Assembly (NCBI RefSeq): GCF_010111755.1
Contig: NC_088959.1
Coordinates: 62,001 to 126,000 of the forward strand
DNA from: Nakaseomyces glabratus
Taxonomy: Eukaryota; Ascomycota; Saccharomycetes; Saccharomycetales; Saccharomycetaceae
Reading direction: 5' to 3'
DNA length: 64,000 bases
Positions 52,574 to 63,146 of the stretch are shown here, piece after piece. A model generated the notes under the pieces. The model was not told the origin of the DNA. It worked only from the letters and a program-made list of their open reading frames with translations, and did no database searches. The position numbers were made by a program, and so were the translations under genes. Position 1 is the stretch's first letter. The number at the start of each line of letters is the position of its first letter.

Positions 52574-54106
52574 ATGGAGGAAATGAAACGCACAGACAGC
52601 TGCACCAAGGAGAAGGCGCTGCAGAAGTGGCTCGCCGATGCCGAGGAGTCCAGCTCCAGTGCCAGCGAGTACAAGATCGCCAACCAGGACACCTCGAGAC
52701 ACGACTCGGACGTGGCGCTCGATATCAGCAACGCCAAGGACATGCTGCGGAGGATCTCGAGCGAGCGGTCGCCCTCCATGTCGATGTCCGCGCACAACAC
52801 TTCCAAGAGCAGCAACACGCACTTCCAGTACGCCTCGACCGCGTACGGCGTGCGGTTGCTGAGCAGGGACATCTCCAACACGAAGGTGGAGCTCGACGTA
52901 CAGAACCTGATGATCGTCACCAAGCTGAACGACATCTCGCTGTACTTCCTGACTCGTGAGCTGGTGGAATGGCTGCTGGTGCACTTCCCACAGGTCACTG
53001 TCTATGTGGACAAGGAGCTAGAGCACAACGACAAGTTTGCCGCACAGGAGCTCGCAAAGGACAGCAAGTGCAGACAGTCGCGTATCAAGTACTGGACTAA
53101 GGAGTTCATCGACGAGAACGACGTCTTCTTCGACCTGGTGATTACGTTGGGCGGTGACGGTACAGTGCTGTTCGTCTCATCCTTGTTCCAGAGACATGTG
53201 CCACCTGTGATGTCTTTCTCCCTGGGGTCCCTCGGTTTCCTAACCAACTTCAAATTCGAAGACTTCAGGACAGACTTGACAAAGATTCTGAACTCTAAAG
53301 TAAAGACTAACTTAAGAATGAGGTTGGAATGTAAAGTCTACCGCAGACACGAACCAGAGGTTGATCCCGAAACCGGTAAGAAGATCTGCGTGGTCGAACA
53401 CATCGATACCCACCACATATTGAACGAGGTCACCATAGATCGTGGCCCTTCGCCATTTATCTCCATGTTGGAGCTTTATGGGGACGGCAACCTGATGACT
53501 GTGGCCCAGGCTGATGGTCTGATCATCGCCACCCCTACTGGTTCTACAGCTTATTCATTGAGTGCCGGTGGGTCCCTGATTTACCCAACAGTGAACGCCA
53601 TTGCAGTCACGCCTATCTGCCCACATACATTGAGCTTCAGGCCTATCATATTACCTGACAGTATGACACTGAAGGTTAAAGTATCCCTGAAGGCCAGGGG
53701 TACTGCCTGGGCTGGTTTCGACGGTAAGGACCGTTGCGAGTTGAAGCAAGGTGATTTCATCACCATTTCTGCCAGTCCTTACGTGTTCCCAACTGTTGAG
53801 TCCTCTCCAATTGAGTTCATTAACTCCATCAGCAGAACCATGAACTGGAACGTCAGAGAGCAACAGAAATCTTTCACTCACATCTTATCTCAAAAGAACA
53901 AGGAGAAGTACAACACTGAGAAAGTACGTGAATCTAAGGCTAAGAGTGAAGAGGAAGAAATTGAGGAAAGGAAGTTGTCCAGTAGTGCATTTGATATGTC
54001 ATCGTTGAAAGAGGCAGTGAAAGAAGAGGCAAAGGAGGACGAGGGCGACGACGAGGACGAGACCGCAGACCGCTGTCTGTTGAAGAAGACAAGCGGGTCT
54101 AAATAG
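52574..54106 (+). CDS. UTR1: ATP-NADH kinase
   Basis: 510 residues (S. cerevisiae Utr1 has 530). The diphosphate-binding motif GGDGT is at residues 193-197, NEVTIDRG downstream, and the glycine-rich TPTGSTAYSLSAGGSLIYP block at about 315-335. It phosphorylates NAD+ (and NADH) to NADP(H) in the cytosol. Residues 1-100 and the acidic C-terminus (about 440-510) are probably disordered. The first 650 bp are GC-rich with C/G third positions, then composition returns to normal, continuing the ISY1 island. Yef1 is the paralogue; position supports UTR1 (YJR049C). Confidence 0.96.
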   Translation: MEEMKRTDSCTKEKALQKWLADAEESSSSASEYKIANQDTSRHDSDVALDISNAKDMLRRISSERSPSMSMSAHNTSKSSNTHFQYASTAYGVRLLSRDISNTKVELDVQNLMIVTKLNDISLYFLTRELVEWLLVHFPQVTVYVDKELEHNDKFAAQELAKDSKCRQSRIKYWTKEFIDENDVFFDLVITLGGDGTVLFVSSLFQRHVPPVMSFSLGSLGFLTNFKFEDFRTDLTKILNSKVKTNLRMRLECKVYRRHEPEVDPETGKKICVVEHIDTHHILNEVTIDRGPSPFISMLELYGDGNLMTVAQADGLIIATPTGSTAYSLSAGGSLIYPTVNAIAVTPICPHTLSFRPIILPDSMTLKVKVSLKARGTAWAGFDGKDRCELKQGDFITISASPYVFPTVESSPIEFINSISRTMNWNVREQQKSFTHILSQKNKEKYNTEKVRESKAKSEEEEIEERKLSSSAFDMSSLKEAVKEEAKEDEGDDEDETADRCLLKKTSGSK

Positions 54107-54584
54107 GTGCTACGACTTTTTTTAATGAGTTTTTTTATATCAAACGTTGATTCACATACATTCTGAAGAAAATACCTTTTATGAAATCTGTGCATACGTA
54201 CCTTACCTTAAAGTACATACTATTACATAACTATGAATTTTTTTATGACACCATTTCGGAGTTCAATTAGAGGAGAAAAGTATCCTTAGGAGTTTTGTAG
54301 TATATGTACATGTAGTTTTGTATTCACACCTAGGGTGTGTATTAGATATATATACTTAATAGATATAACAGATTGAAAATTTCTAAATCATCATGAAGAA
54401 TTGAAGTCAAAAAAATAAATATGGGTGGGGGATAGTTTTTAGTAGTCCGATGGAATATTGAGATAAATTTTGTGATAAGAGGTTATAGTCTCTTATTCCT
54501 TTAGAAGAGAAAAAAATAAATAGCCCTTACTGAGGGATGTTATGACTAAAAATGCGTGATTTTTCCTTTTGTTTTCATAGGAGC
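54107..54584. other. Intergenic between convergent UTR1 and CYC1
   Basis: 478 bp AT-rich 3' flanks; no gene seen. Confidence 0.6.
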
Positions 54585-54932
<348 letters not shown>

Positions 54933-55246
54933 TTATGATTCTGGCTGAACAAGATTGCAAGACAAGAATTCGAAGTCCAAGAGGTGGGTATGAATGTGTC
55001 GAGAGTTGAGTGGATATTTATATACAAATAGAGAAGTCTCAATCCTCGAGACTTACCTCCGGTATTGCCAGTAAAAATTTTTTGCGGGATGAGTTCTTTT
55101 GATCCCCTTAGAGCATTACAAGTCTATTAACTACTGATAGGTCCAGTAACGGGATGGTCCCTTACAGTGATATTTGATCCTATTGGGCAAGCCGGTATCC
55201 CGATAACTCCCTCGTACTCCTTGTTCAATACACTATTTGAAAGCCA

Positions 55247-55300
55247 CCGGGAGATGTACTGGGAGAGGTACTGGAAAAGATACCGGGAGATGTACTGGGA
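55247..55300. repeat. 18-bp direct repeat, 36 bp apart
   Basis: CCGGGAGATGTACTGGGA occurs exactly at 55247-55264 and 55283-55300, with a diverged 18-bp unit between them; related cact-gag units continue to about 55337. Confidence 0.9.
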
Positions 55301-55512
55301 AGGTCACTCAGAGACCCACTGCCAGACCCACTGAGAGGACCTCCTTGTAGAGAGCTAAGAATATCACTTCCAGGGCTCAAGTGTAGGGGGCTTCCCATAC
55401 AAACTGCTGTTTCGGGAATAGTATCGTGAGTTGTGTGCCCTTTCTATACTATCCAACGTATCGGGTTTCAAGAACAGGAGGGTTTAGTTCGACGACGAAA
55501 GCCGTTATGGTG

Positions 55513-55596
55513 TTCACAGTGGTTTTCACAGTGGTACTCACAGTAGTGTTCACAGTAGTGTTCACAGTAGTGCTCACGGTGATGCTTACAGTGATA
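55513..55596. repeat. 12-bp minisatellite, seven copies
   Basis: Seven consecutive 12-mers: ttcacagtggtt, ttcacagtggta, ctcacagtagtg, ttcacagtagtg (twice), ctcacggtgatg, cttacagtgata. In one frame it would encode a VFTV/VLTV repeat, but no supported gene covers it. Confidence 0.9.
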
Positions 55597-55852
55597 ATAA
55601 TTATTCATTGTAGATTGTTGATGTAATTCCAGTTTAATGCGCTGCGTTTTCTGTGTGTTGGAATGAAGCTGAAAAAAAAATTTTTTTTTTTTTCAATCGA
55701 CGATGTCGATGAGAGTTGAAAAAAATTTTCACGTGGTTCTTGGGAAAAGTATATAAAAGTGGGTCATTCGTTGGGATTCTTTGGCATTACTTTTGATTGC
55801 AGTCCCAGAAACTCCCACAAACACACTACATACACATACACATATATACACA

Positions 55853-56326
55853 ATGGCTGAAGAAGAACACACCTTTGAAACCGCTGATGCTGGTTCCTCC
55901 ACCACTTACCCAATGCAATGTTCTGCTTTGAGAAAGAACGGTTTCGTCGTTATCAAGGGTAGACCATGTAAGATTGTCGACATGTCTACTTCCAAGACCG
56001 GTAAGCACGGTCACGCCAAGGTCCACTTGGTCGCCATTGATATCTTCACTGGTAAGAAGTTGGAAGATTTGTCTCCATCCACCCACAACATGGAAGTCCC
56101 AGTTGTCAAGAGAACTGAATTCCAATTGTTGGACATCGATGACGGTTTCTTGTCCTTGATGAACATGGACGGTGACACCAAGGATGACGTTAGACACCCA
56201 GAAGGTGAATTGGGTGACCAAATGCAAGCTGCTTTCGACGAAGGTAAGGACTTGATGGTCACTATCATCGCCGCCATGGGTGAAGAAGCTGCTATCTCCT
56301 TCAAGGAAGCCCCAAGATCTGATTAA
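55853..56326 (+). CDS. ANB1: Translation factor eIF5A (hypusine protein)
   Basis: 157 residues from ATG 55853 ([10 protein letters not shown]). Hypusine site Lys51 in [16 protein letters not shown]3-like domain I and OB-fold domain II are both complete. eIF5A resolves stalled ribosomes, especially at proline runs. S. cerevisiae has aerobic HYP2 and hypoxic ANB1; position beside CYC1 matches ANB1 (YJR047C). The strong codon bias and absence of a clear Rox1 site suggest it may be the general form if single-copy. The frame is open upstream to an in-frame TTG/ATG region, but the family start is at 55853 within a CA-rich leader. Confidence 0.96.
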   Translation: MAEEEHTFETADAGSSTTYPMQCSALRKNGFVVIKGRPCKIVDMSTSKTGKHGHAKVHLVAIDIFTGKKLEDLSPSTHNMEVPVVKRTEFQLLDIDDGFLSLMNMDGDTKDDVRHPEGELGDQMQAAFDEGKDLMVTIIAAMGEEAAISFKEAPRSD

Positions 56327-57285
56327 GCATCCTAGCACATAAGCTTTGCTCCAGATTTTTTTGAATTCCTACAAATTTACAAAACCATAATGATTTCTCT
56401 TTTTTCCTCTTACATTTTTATTTTATTTTAAGATTCCACACATGCACAAATTAACTAAGTCAAGATGATTCAGAGAAGGTAAAGGGAATTTTTCTTTAAA
56501 ATAATTTGAAGATCTAAGATGGAAAAGGTTAAAAGAAAAATACTCACATTCATTAATTATATTTTTCTAACACTCGGAAGGGCAAATCAGTTATATTGTT
56601 AATCTCCGTTTTTTTCAATACACATTATAAGAAGGAATGAGAATAAATGAGAATAAAAGACATTTAATTGTCAAAAGAATAGTTGGTTGTTTTTTTTTAA
56701 AAAAAAAGAATGCTTTTTATTCGTTTTGCATTTTTCTGTTTATTTCATTTTCTTCGAAAGATACTTGATTAATTTACAATTGACTGCCCAAAATCCTTTT
56801 ACCTTTTATGAATCAAGATAATTTCCTTTTGTTCAAATCATACATGCTGTCATAGATTACCTATGATGCATATAGAAACTGTTCAAAGGATCATATATAC
56901 AACATTATAACATTATTTTTATTTATTTTTTCTGTATCCTTTTTAATATTAAATTAACTCGTTTTATTTAGTAGCAAATTCAGAATTAATTCAAATACTA
57001 AACATAAGATGATTTGCATACCTATATGTGATGCTCTTAGTCTCGGGAAAGCTCCATCCACTCATGCACACTCAAAAGCTTCAAGTTTTCTTCATGACAA
57101 GGAGCATTGGTGCCCTGGTATCCTTTTTCAATATTACAGCACCAGCTCAATGTCTCGTTGCTCTCATTAGAAGCAAAATGAGCAAATTAATAATGCTGCA
57201 GTAGTAGATTTAGAAGAAGAAAAGTGCCGGATTTGTAGAGTGCTTATAGTATCACTTTGCAGGTTAATATAACAGAGAACATAAT
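56327..57285. other. Intergenic: eIF5A 3' flank to tRNA-Ser
   Basis: 959 bp. 56340-57000 is AT-rich with a T9A9 stretch near 56692. 57000-57240 is noticeably less AT-rich; no gene recognised there. Confidence 0.55.
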
Positions 57286-57367
57286 GGCAACTTGGCCGAG
57301 TGGTTAAGGCGAAAGATTAGAAATCTTTTGGGCTCTGCCCGCGCAGGTTCGAATCCTGCAGTTGTCG
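57286..57367 (+). tRNA. tRNA-Ser (anticodon AGA)
   Basis: 82 nt. Acceptor arm GGCAACT pairs with AGTTGTC and discriminator G. The anticodon loop reads with AGA at 57320-57322 between GATT and AATC arms. The long variable arm expected of serine tRNA (GGGCTCTGCCC) and T-arm GCAGGTTCGAATCCTGC are present. No intron. Reads UCU (AGA wobble-modified to IGA). Confidence 0.96.
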
Positions 57368-57372
57368 TTAAC

Positions 57373-57380
57373 TTTTTTTT
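57373..57380 (+). terminator. Pol III terminator of tRNA-Ser
   Basis: A run of eight T's six bases after the mature 3' end. Confidence 0.85.
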
Positions 57381-57584
57381 ATATGACTTCTATCTTTTTA
57401 TTTATGTTTTGGATACCATTCATGCATGTTTAACACCCGAATTCAATGATTTAGACCACTATGTTAGCAGTCCATATGCAAACATTGTAAGAACAAATAT
57501 TTGTTTTGTTACATTTTTAATGTTAATTACTAAGGTCTTATTTTATTTATATGTATTTAATTTAATATCATAAATTCGTTACTA

Positions 57585-59333
57585 TTACATATTCGTAGTA
57601 TTATGTTTCTTGTATTTGTCAAGAAGTTCCATAAACTGGTCTCTGTCGAGCAGTTCCCATCTGTATACTTTGAGACCACCATCAACTGTATGAACAATCA
57701 ATATATCCCCCAAAAGACGTTCAAGTCTGTCAAGGATATCTGTTGCTTCTTCATATCCAACGGGATTATTACTATTTTGCAAGCTATCCACGGTTAAGGT
57801 AGCCAAATACGTTGCAGTGTAAGGTTCATTCGGTCTCAATGAGTACATGATCTCAAACACCTGTTTCATCTTTACAGTTAAGAATTGTTCGTAGTTGTGT
57901 TTTCTCTGTGATAGAAGGGCGGCAGATCTTCTCTCTCTTTCTCTTAATCTCTCTAGTAAATTCTCCTGCGAGTCGTGAGGACGTTCTAAGTTTTGGAATT
58001 TTTCTTTTGGATTACTTATGTATTTGGCTGGTGAGGCAATAGGTCTTGTATTAGCTAACTTGATGTTCGTATTCGCTATGGAAATGGAACCCTGCCCATC
58101 ACTGCCACGTCTTTTACCAATCTTATAAACAGGAATATCGTCTGGGATCTCTTGTGATTTCGTTACGTTTTCATACCATTCTTCCAACTTTTTAACAAAA
58201 TCAAGTTTTCTGGAGTTGTTAGTTAGCATCGCCAAGGGGTCCTTTTTTGGTAGATTCACCATGAGTTCACCATTAGAGTTGTAATCCACCTTATACGCTT
58301 GTGGCCATACAGTCACTATTTTTAAGAAGTCATTGCTAGACACTTTCCTATTCATCATATTGGATATTTGTGGAAGTAGATCATGTAGCAATGGATCTCT
58401 ATTACTAGCTCTAGACATCTGGTGTAATGAAACAACTGTTTCAGCAACATTGAACAATGCTTTCACGAAACTTATCTTCTCTTTCAATTGCAGTATAGAA
58501 AATTCGCGAGGATAGTAGACTTGTGACACTTTTTTAAACTCCAGTATCTGTTCTTCAAGGAAATCTTGAGCCAACGTGGTGTTAGCATCTGGTGATTTGT
58601 AACCCAAAGCAGGAAGCAAAGTCAATTGGACGACGTTCTTCTTCATATTAATCTGTAGTGGCGATGTGGAGTGCATGTGGCGAGACTCCTTTGCCAATAG
58701 CTCGCCGGTATGCAACAGAAGACAATCGGGTTCATCTATAGTGATCCATACGTTTTCATCGTTGCTCATAGTGGATGGTTTCACTCGTACATTTCTAGCC
58801 ACGGGTATGACAGACAAGATCCCTGGTGTTCTCACAGTGTTGAACTCTGATGCTTCGTACTCAAACTCCAAGTCAGACCCGTCAGGTAACACTGCTTTCT
58901 CAACTTCAGTTGGGTGGTAGTAACGAACCAGCTTTGTCGAGTGATGGGAATCATCCAATGTAACTCCGTTGATATCAAGACTCCTTAGACACAGCTGTGA
59001 GAAGTACATCAACACTTTCAGCAGCCTAGAGCTCACTTTCCTCAACATCGGGTCCTTCGCCTCCCTCGCAAACTTGAACGCAGCGTCCGTGGTAGCGATG
59101 TACTGTTCCAGGACCACGTCGTCTTCCAACTGCAGCGCACCGGTGAAGTTCGAGTCAAACCCTTGCGAGACATCAATCGGCGAGAGCTGGCTAAGCTCCA
59201 AGTCGAGCTTCTCCCGGTTCGCATAGTTCTTCAGCAAGAACGTATCGTGGCCCAACAGTATGCTCCTCAGCACTTTTTGCAACGCCACGTCGTCAGACAC
59301 TTCATCCAGATCAATCACAGGCACTCTATCCAT
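57585..59333 (-). CDS. TAH11: Replication licensing factor Tah11/Cdt1
   Basis: 582 residues from ATG 59333 (MDRVPVIDLDEV), whose context has A at -3 and which matches the family block RVPVIDL. A further in-frame ATG at 59366 would add 11 residues. The N-terminal dioxygenase-like domain contains NYANREKLDLEL and WITIDEPDCLLLHTG; the middle and C-terminal winged-helix regions contain RRSAALLSQRKHNYEQFL and GGLKVYRWELLDRDQF. Cdt1 binds Mcm2-7 and loads it at origins with ORC and Cdc6. Position between eIF5A and SSC1 is that of YJR046W. Confidence 0.94.
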   Translation of the reverse strand: MDRVPVIDLDEVSDDVALQKVLRSILLGHDTFLLKNYANREKLDLELSQLSPIDVSQGFDSNFTGALQLEDDVVLEQYIATTDAAFKFAREAKDPMLRKVSSRLLKVLMYFSQLCLRSLDINGVTLDDSHHSTKLVRYYHPTEVEKAVLPDGSDLEFEYEASEFNTVRTPGILSVIPVARNVRVKPSTMSNDENVWITIDEPDCLLLHTGELLAKESRHMHSTSPLQINMKKNVVQLTLLPALGYKSPDANTTLAQDFLEEQILEFKKVSQVYYPREFSILQLKEKISFVKALFNVAETVVSLHQMSRASNRDPLLHDLLPQISNMMNRKVSSNDFLKIVTVWPQAYKVDYNSNGELMVNLPKKDPLAMLTNNSRKLDFVKKLEEWYENVTKSQEIPDDIPVYKIGKRRGSDGQGSISIANTNIKLANTRPIASPAKYISNPKEKFQNLERPHDSQENLLERLRERERRSAALLSQRKHNYEQFLTVKMKQVFEIMYSLRPNEPYTATYLATLTVDSLQNSNNPVGYEEATDILDRLERLLGDILIVHTVDGGLKVYRWELLDRDQFMELLDKYKKHNTTNM

Positions 59334-59524
59334 GGTTAAACCCCCACCAACCCTGAGAGAGACCATATATACACCAATAAGACTAGTCAGTGGAATATAG
59401 CCCAAATCACAGATGAGCAACTTCACTTAGCTTATGTTTGGTATATGAAGTGAAAAAACATGTGATATATACGTGCATAGGTATATGGAGACCCTCCCCG
59501 CCCCCACCCCCCACCAAACTACAA

Positions 59525-59538
59525 GCCCTAAACCCTAA
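59525..59538. promoter_or_regulatory. Tandem Tbf1-type sites
   Basis: GCCCTAA and ACCCTAA are adjacent at 59525-59538; the inverse TTAGGGTTT is at 59628-59636. RCCCTAA is the Tbf1 consensus; binding is inferred. Confidence 0.6.
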
Positions 59539-59652
59539 AAAGTTGCACACTTCACAGTTCATGCTCACAAACTCACTCCAGCGTTATTAAGCCAGGCAGC
59601 TAACAGAGAACAGAGAACCCTAGAGATTTAGGGTTTCTTGTCGCGGTATCGC

Positions 59653-59677
59653 CGAAGTTTCGACCGAATTCTCGAAA
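59653..59677 (+). promoter_or_regulatory. Heat-shock element of SSC1
   Basis: Five contiguous 5-bp units read cGAAg tTTCg accga aTTCt cGAAa, matching alternating nGAAn/nTTCn at four of five positions. It lies about 270 bp upstream of the SSC1 ATG. Hsf1 control of mitochondrial Hsp70 is established in S. cerevisiae. Confidence 0.75.
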
Positions 59678-59943
59678 AAAGAGCCAGTGATCTTGAATAG
59701 GCGAGGGGGGTGTGCGAGGGTTTCTGTGTTTTCAGGTCTTTTACCTCTTGATTCCTGGAAGATCGAGCGAACTCACACTAACCCCTTCTTCAGAACTGCC
59801 AAGAAAAAAAAGTATAAAAGGGAAGGGTGTAGCGGGGGGGCCCTTCCGTTGCTTTCGGCGGTTGGAACGGCGGCTATAACTGTAGATAGAGTACTTTGGC
59901 GTAAAGCAAAGCGGGATACACTTATAATACACAAAAAGTAACG

Positions 59944-61887
59944 ATGTTGGGCGCTAGGAGAATTGTGCAGAATGCTCGTGTGTGCAAGAGATTGCAGTCT
60001 ACCAAGGTGCAAGGGCAAGTTATTGGTATTGATTTGGGTACCACTAACTCTGCTGTTGCGGTTATGGAAGGTAAAGTTCCAAAGATCATTGAGAATGCCG
60101 AGGGTGCCAGAACCACGCCGTCTGTTGTGGCTTTCACCAAGGAAGGCGAGAGATTGGTTGGTATTCCAGCCAAGCGTCAGGCCGTTGTGAACCCGGAGAA
60201 CACCTTGTTTGCCACTAAGCGTTTGATCGGTCGTCGTTTCGAGGACGCCGAAGTACAAAGAGACATCAAGCAAGTTCCATACAAGATCGTCAAGCACACT
60301 AACGGTGACGCTTGGGTGGAGGCTAGAGGCCAGCGTTACTCGCCAGCTCAAGTTGGTGGTTTCGTTCTGAACAAGATGAAGGAGACCGCTGAAGCTTACC
60401 TAGGTAAGCCAGCTAAGAACGCTGTCGTCACTGTCCCAGCCTACTTCAACGACTCTCAAAGACAAGCCACCAAAGATGCCGGTCAAATTGTCGGTTTGAA
60501 TGTTTTGCGTGTTGTTAACGAGCCAACTGCTGCCGCTTTGGCTTACGGTCTAGAAAAGGCTGACGCTAAGGTCGTCGCCGTCTTCGACTTGGGTGGTGGT
60601 ACTTTCGATATCTCTATCCTAGATATCGACAACGGTGTCTTCGAAGTTAAGTCCACTAACGGTGACACTCACTTGGGTGGTGAAGATTTCGATATCGTTC
60701 TATTGAGAGAAATCGTCTCTCGTTTCAAAGCCGAATCCGGTATCGACCTGGAAAACGACCGTATGGCTATTCAGAGAATCAGAGAAGCCGCAGAGAAGGC
60801 CAAGATCGAACTGTCCTCTACCGTTTCTACTGAAATCAACTTGCCATTTATCACAGCCGATGCATCTGGTCCAAAACATATCAACATGAAGTTCAGCAGA
60901 GCCCAATTTGAGACTTTGACCGAACCTTTGATCAAGAAGACCATTGACCCAGTTAAGAAGGCTTTGAAAGATGCCAACTTATCTACCTCTGACATCTCAG
61001 ATGTCCTATTGGTTGGTGGTATGTCTAGAATGCCAAAGGTTGTTGAAACCGTTAAGCAACTGTTCGGTAAGGAACCATCCAAGGCCGTCAACCCAGACGA
61101 AGCTGTGGCCATTGGTGCTGCTATTCAAGGTGCTGTCTTATCCGGTGAAGTCACTGATGTCTTGTTGTTGGATGTCACCCCATTGTCTCTAGGTATTGAA
61201 ACTTTGGGCGGTGTCTTCACTAGATTGATTCCAAGAAACACAACCATCCCAACCAAAAAGTCTCAAATTTTCTCCACTGCTGCTGCTGGTCAGACTTCCG
61301 TCGAGATTAGAGTCTTCCAAGGTGAGAGAGAATTGGTCAGAGACAACAAGTTGATCGGCAACTTCAACTTATCTGGTATTCCACCAGCTCCAAAGGGTGT
61401 TCCACAAATCGAAGTTACTTTCGACATTGATGCTGATGGTATCATCAATGTGTCTGCCAGAGACAAAGCTACTAACAAGGACGCATCCATTACTGTTGCT
61501 GGTTCTTCCGGTTTGTCTGATGCCGAAATTGAACAAATGGTCAATGATGCCGAGAAGTTCAAGTCCCAGGATGAAGCTAGAAGACAAGCCATTGAGACCG
61601 CTAACAAGGCTGACCAATTGGCCAACGATACTGAAAACTCTTTGAAGGAATTTGAAGGAAAGCTAGATAAGGCTGAATCTCAAAAGGTTAAGGACGAAGT
61701 CGCCGCTCTAAAGGAGCTTGTTGCAAGAGTTCAAGCCGGCGAAGAAGTCGATGCTGAACAGCTGAAGACAAAGACTGACGAACTGCAAACCTCTTCCATG
61801 AAGTTGTTCGAACAAATGTACAAGAACCAAGGTAACGATGGAAACTCTAACAGTGGTTCCTCTGAAAATCCAGAAAACAAGCAATAG
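59944..61887 (+). CDS. SSC1: Mitochondrial Hsp70 (matrix chaperone and import motor)
   Basis: 647 residues (S. cerevisiae Ssc1 has 654). An Arg-rich presequence ([20 protein letters not shown]) precedes the Hsp70 start [15 protein letters not shown]. The ATPase domain (about 25-410) includes [17 protein letters not shown] and [12 protein letters not shown]; the substrate domain includes [20 protein letters not shown]. The C-terminal tail is Asn/Ser-rich. It pulls preproteins through TIM23 with Tim44 and Mge1, folds matrix proteins and supports Fe-S cluster biogenesis (with the related Ssq1). Strong codon bias. The promoter has a heat-shock element. Order matches YJR045C. Confidence 0.97.
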   Translation: MLGARRIVQNARVCKRLQSTKVQGQVIGIDLGTTNSAVAVMEGKVPKIIENAEGARTTPSVVAFTKEGERLVGIPAKRQAVVNPENTLFATKRLIGRRFEDAEVQRDIKQVPYKIVKHTNGDAWVEARGQRYSPAQVGGFVLNKMKETAEAYLGKPAKNAVVTVPAYFNDSQRQATKDAGQIVGLNVLRVVNEPTAAALAYGLEKADAKVVAVFDLGGGTFDISILDIDNGVFEVKSTNGDTHLGGEDFDIVLLREIVSRFKAESGIDLENDRMAIQRIREAAEKAKIELSSTVSTEINLPFITADASGPKHINMKFSRAQFETLTEPLIKKTIDPVKKALKDANLSTSDISDVLLVGGMSRMPKVVETVKQLFGKEPSKAVNPDEAVAIGAAIQGAVLSGEVTDVLLLDVTPLSLGIETLGGVFTRLIPRNTTIPTKKSQIFSTAAAGQTSVEIRVFQGERELVRDNKLIGNFNLSGIPPAPKGVPQIEVTFDIDADGIINVSARDKATNKDASITVAGSSGLSDAEIEQMVNDAEKFKSQDEARRQAIETANKADQLANDTENSLKEFEGKLDKAESQKVKDEVAALKELVARVQAGEEVDAEQLKTKTDELQTSSMKLFEQMYKNQGNDGNSNSGSSENPENKQ

Positions 61888-62726
61888 ACTTAATCTTCAA
61901 GATTCCAGTTGAACTAATAATAGACCATGGATGGGTTCCTATTGGAGGATAGTCATCATATTTCAAGTCATGTAAATAACATTAATCCACTCTTGATGGA
62001 TACTCCCCCAGTCATACCCAAGTGCTCAAATTTTACATTTATTCATAAGACAGACACATTTGTTTGTGCACTTGCGAATTTTCTCTGTTGCAATTTGTTT
62101 TACAACTGTCGTTTTAAGCATTTCATAAGGTTGAACTAAAAACACCTAATTTAGAGACGATAGGTCTTCCACATAGTAAAACAATTCAAGACACAAGTAT
62201 TTGTTATTATAACCTTAAAGGGATATTACTTGCCATGTCTCGTTTTCATTATATTTATGAATTTTTGTTAATAAAATAAGCTAACAGATTGTTTTAGTTT
62301 AAAGATAACTTTGTATATACCTACCTTAAAATAAAACTGTAATTACATACCTGCTATTATAACAGACACGATGTTCTTCTATAACAACTTGACCTCATTT
62401 CGTATTATCTTGCCTGTTCACTTCTTTTGGCAGTAGAATTATCATCTCACAGTGACTTTTTCTAAGCTTCGCCGAATCCTGGAGTCCTTCCCCTTGCAGC
62501 GAGAAAAGGGTCCGAATGTATCAAGAAGACAGTAAAGCCACCTAACAGCTCGAACCACATAATACCGTTATAAGGTAACGCAACCACCAGAGTCTGATAA
62601 AACTTTAATTAATCGGATAACCCTGAGATCATCTATATCTGTCGGGATACCCAGTGACTTTTTTTTAAGCAAAGAGATAAGCACCTTTATAAAAGATTAT
62701 ACCCACACAATATTATAAGAATAACA
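61888..62726. other. Intergenic SSC1 3' flank and VPS55 promoter
   Basis: 839 bp, AT-rich; no gene or RNA recognised. Confidence 0.55.
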
Positions 62727-63146
62727 ATGGAATTGAGGATTTCGCCACTTACTAGAATTATATCCCTATCAGGATTTTTAGCTTCTGGTTTCCTGTTTGT
62801 TATATTAAGCTGTGCCTTATATCACAATTACTACCCTCTATTTGGCACACTTATATTTTTACTGGCACCGATCCCAAACTCACTGTTTGGAAGGAAAGGC
62901 TATGATACCTCTGATTTCATGTCTGATACTACCAACAATGCCCGTGATTTTGGCCATTTCCTGACAAGTATGATGGTAACGAGTGGTATTGTGTTGCCCT
63001 TTGTATTCTACCACTGCCAGTTAATTGGCTCTGTGAGCTGTATTATGAGTATGGTCGGTGGTCTGATAATATACTTGAGTATCATTATCTTCTCCTGGTT
63101 TTTCAGCACTTCTTGGGACAGCGAGGACGATAACCTGTTCGGCTAG
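62727..63146 (+). CDS. VPS55: Late-endosome to vacuole sorting membrane protein
   Basis: 139 residues (S. cerevisiae Vps55 has 140) with four membrane spans (about 12-31, 33-52, 75-97 and 102-124). It belongs to the OB-RGRP/VPS55 family; the conserved loop FGRKGYDTSDF sits between spans 2 and 3, and the C-terminus ends in acidic SWDSEDDNLFG. Vps55 forms a complex with Vps68 acting at the late endosome. Order SSC1-VPS55 matches YJR045C-YJR044C. Confidence 0.95.
   Translation: MELRISPLTRIISLSGFLASGFLFVILSCALYHNYYPLFGTLIFLLAPIPNSLFGRKGYDTSDFMSDTTNNARDFGHFLTSMMVTSGIVLPFVFYHCQLIGSVSCIMSMVGGLIIYLSIIIFSWFFSTSWDSEDDNLFG

Larger units (their letters stand above)
59334..59943. promoter_or_regulatory. 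Divergent TAH11/SSC1 promoter
   Basis: 610 bp. Contains three RCCCTAA (Tbf1-type) cores, a five-unit heat-shock element (59653-59677), a CCCCT stress element at 59782-59786 and TATAAAAG at 59813-59820. No gene seen. Confidence 0.7.

Noticed and set aside
55188..55203. Hap1 site upstream of CYC1 (reverse CGGGATACCGG)
   Set aside because: Spacing between the CGG halves is five, not the six required by the Hap1 consensus.
57292..57573. Open frame beginning MAEWLRRKIRNLLG
   Set aside because: It is the translation of the tRNA-Ser gene itself, a well-known annotation artefact.
59334..59426. Longer TAH11 N-terminus from GTG 59426
   Set aside because: Non-ATG start and no similarity; ATG 59333 has better context and begins just before the conserved block.
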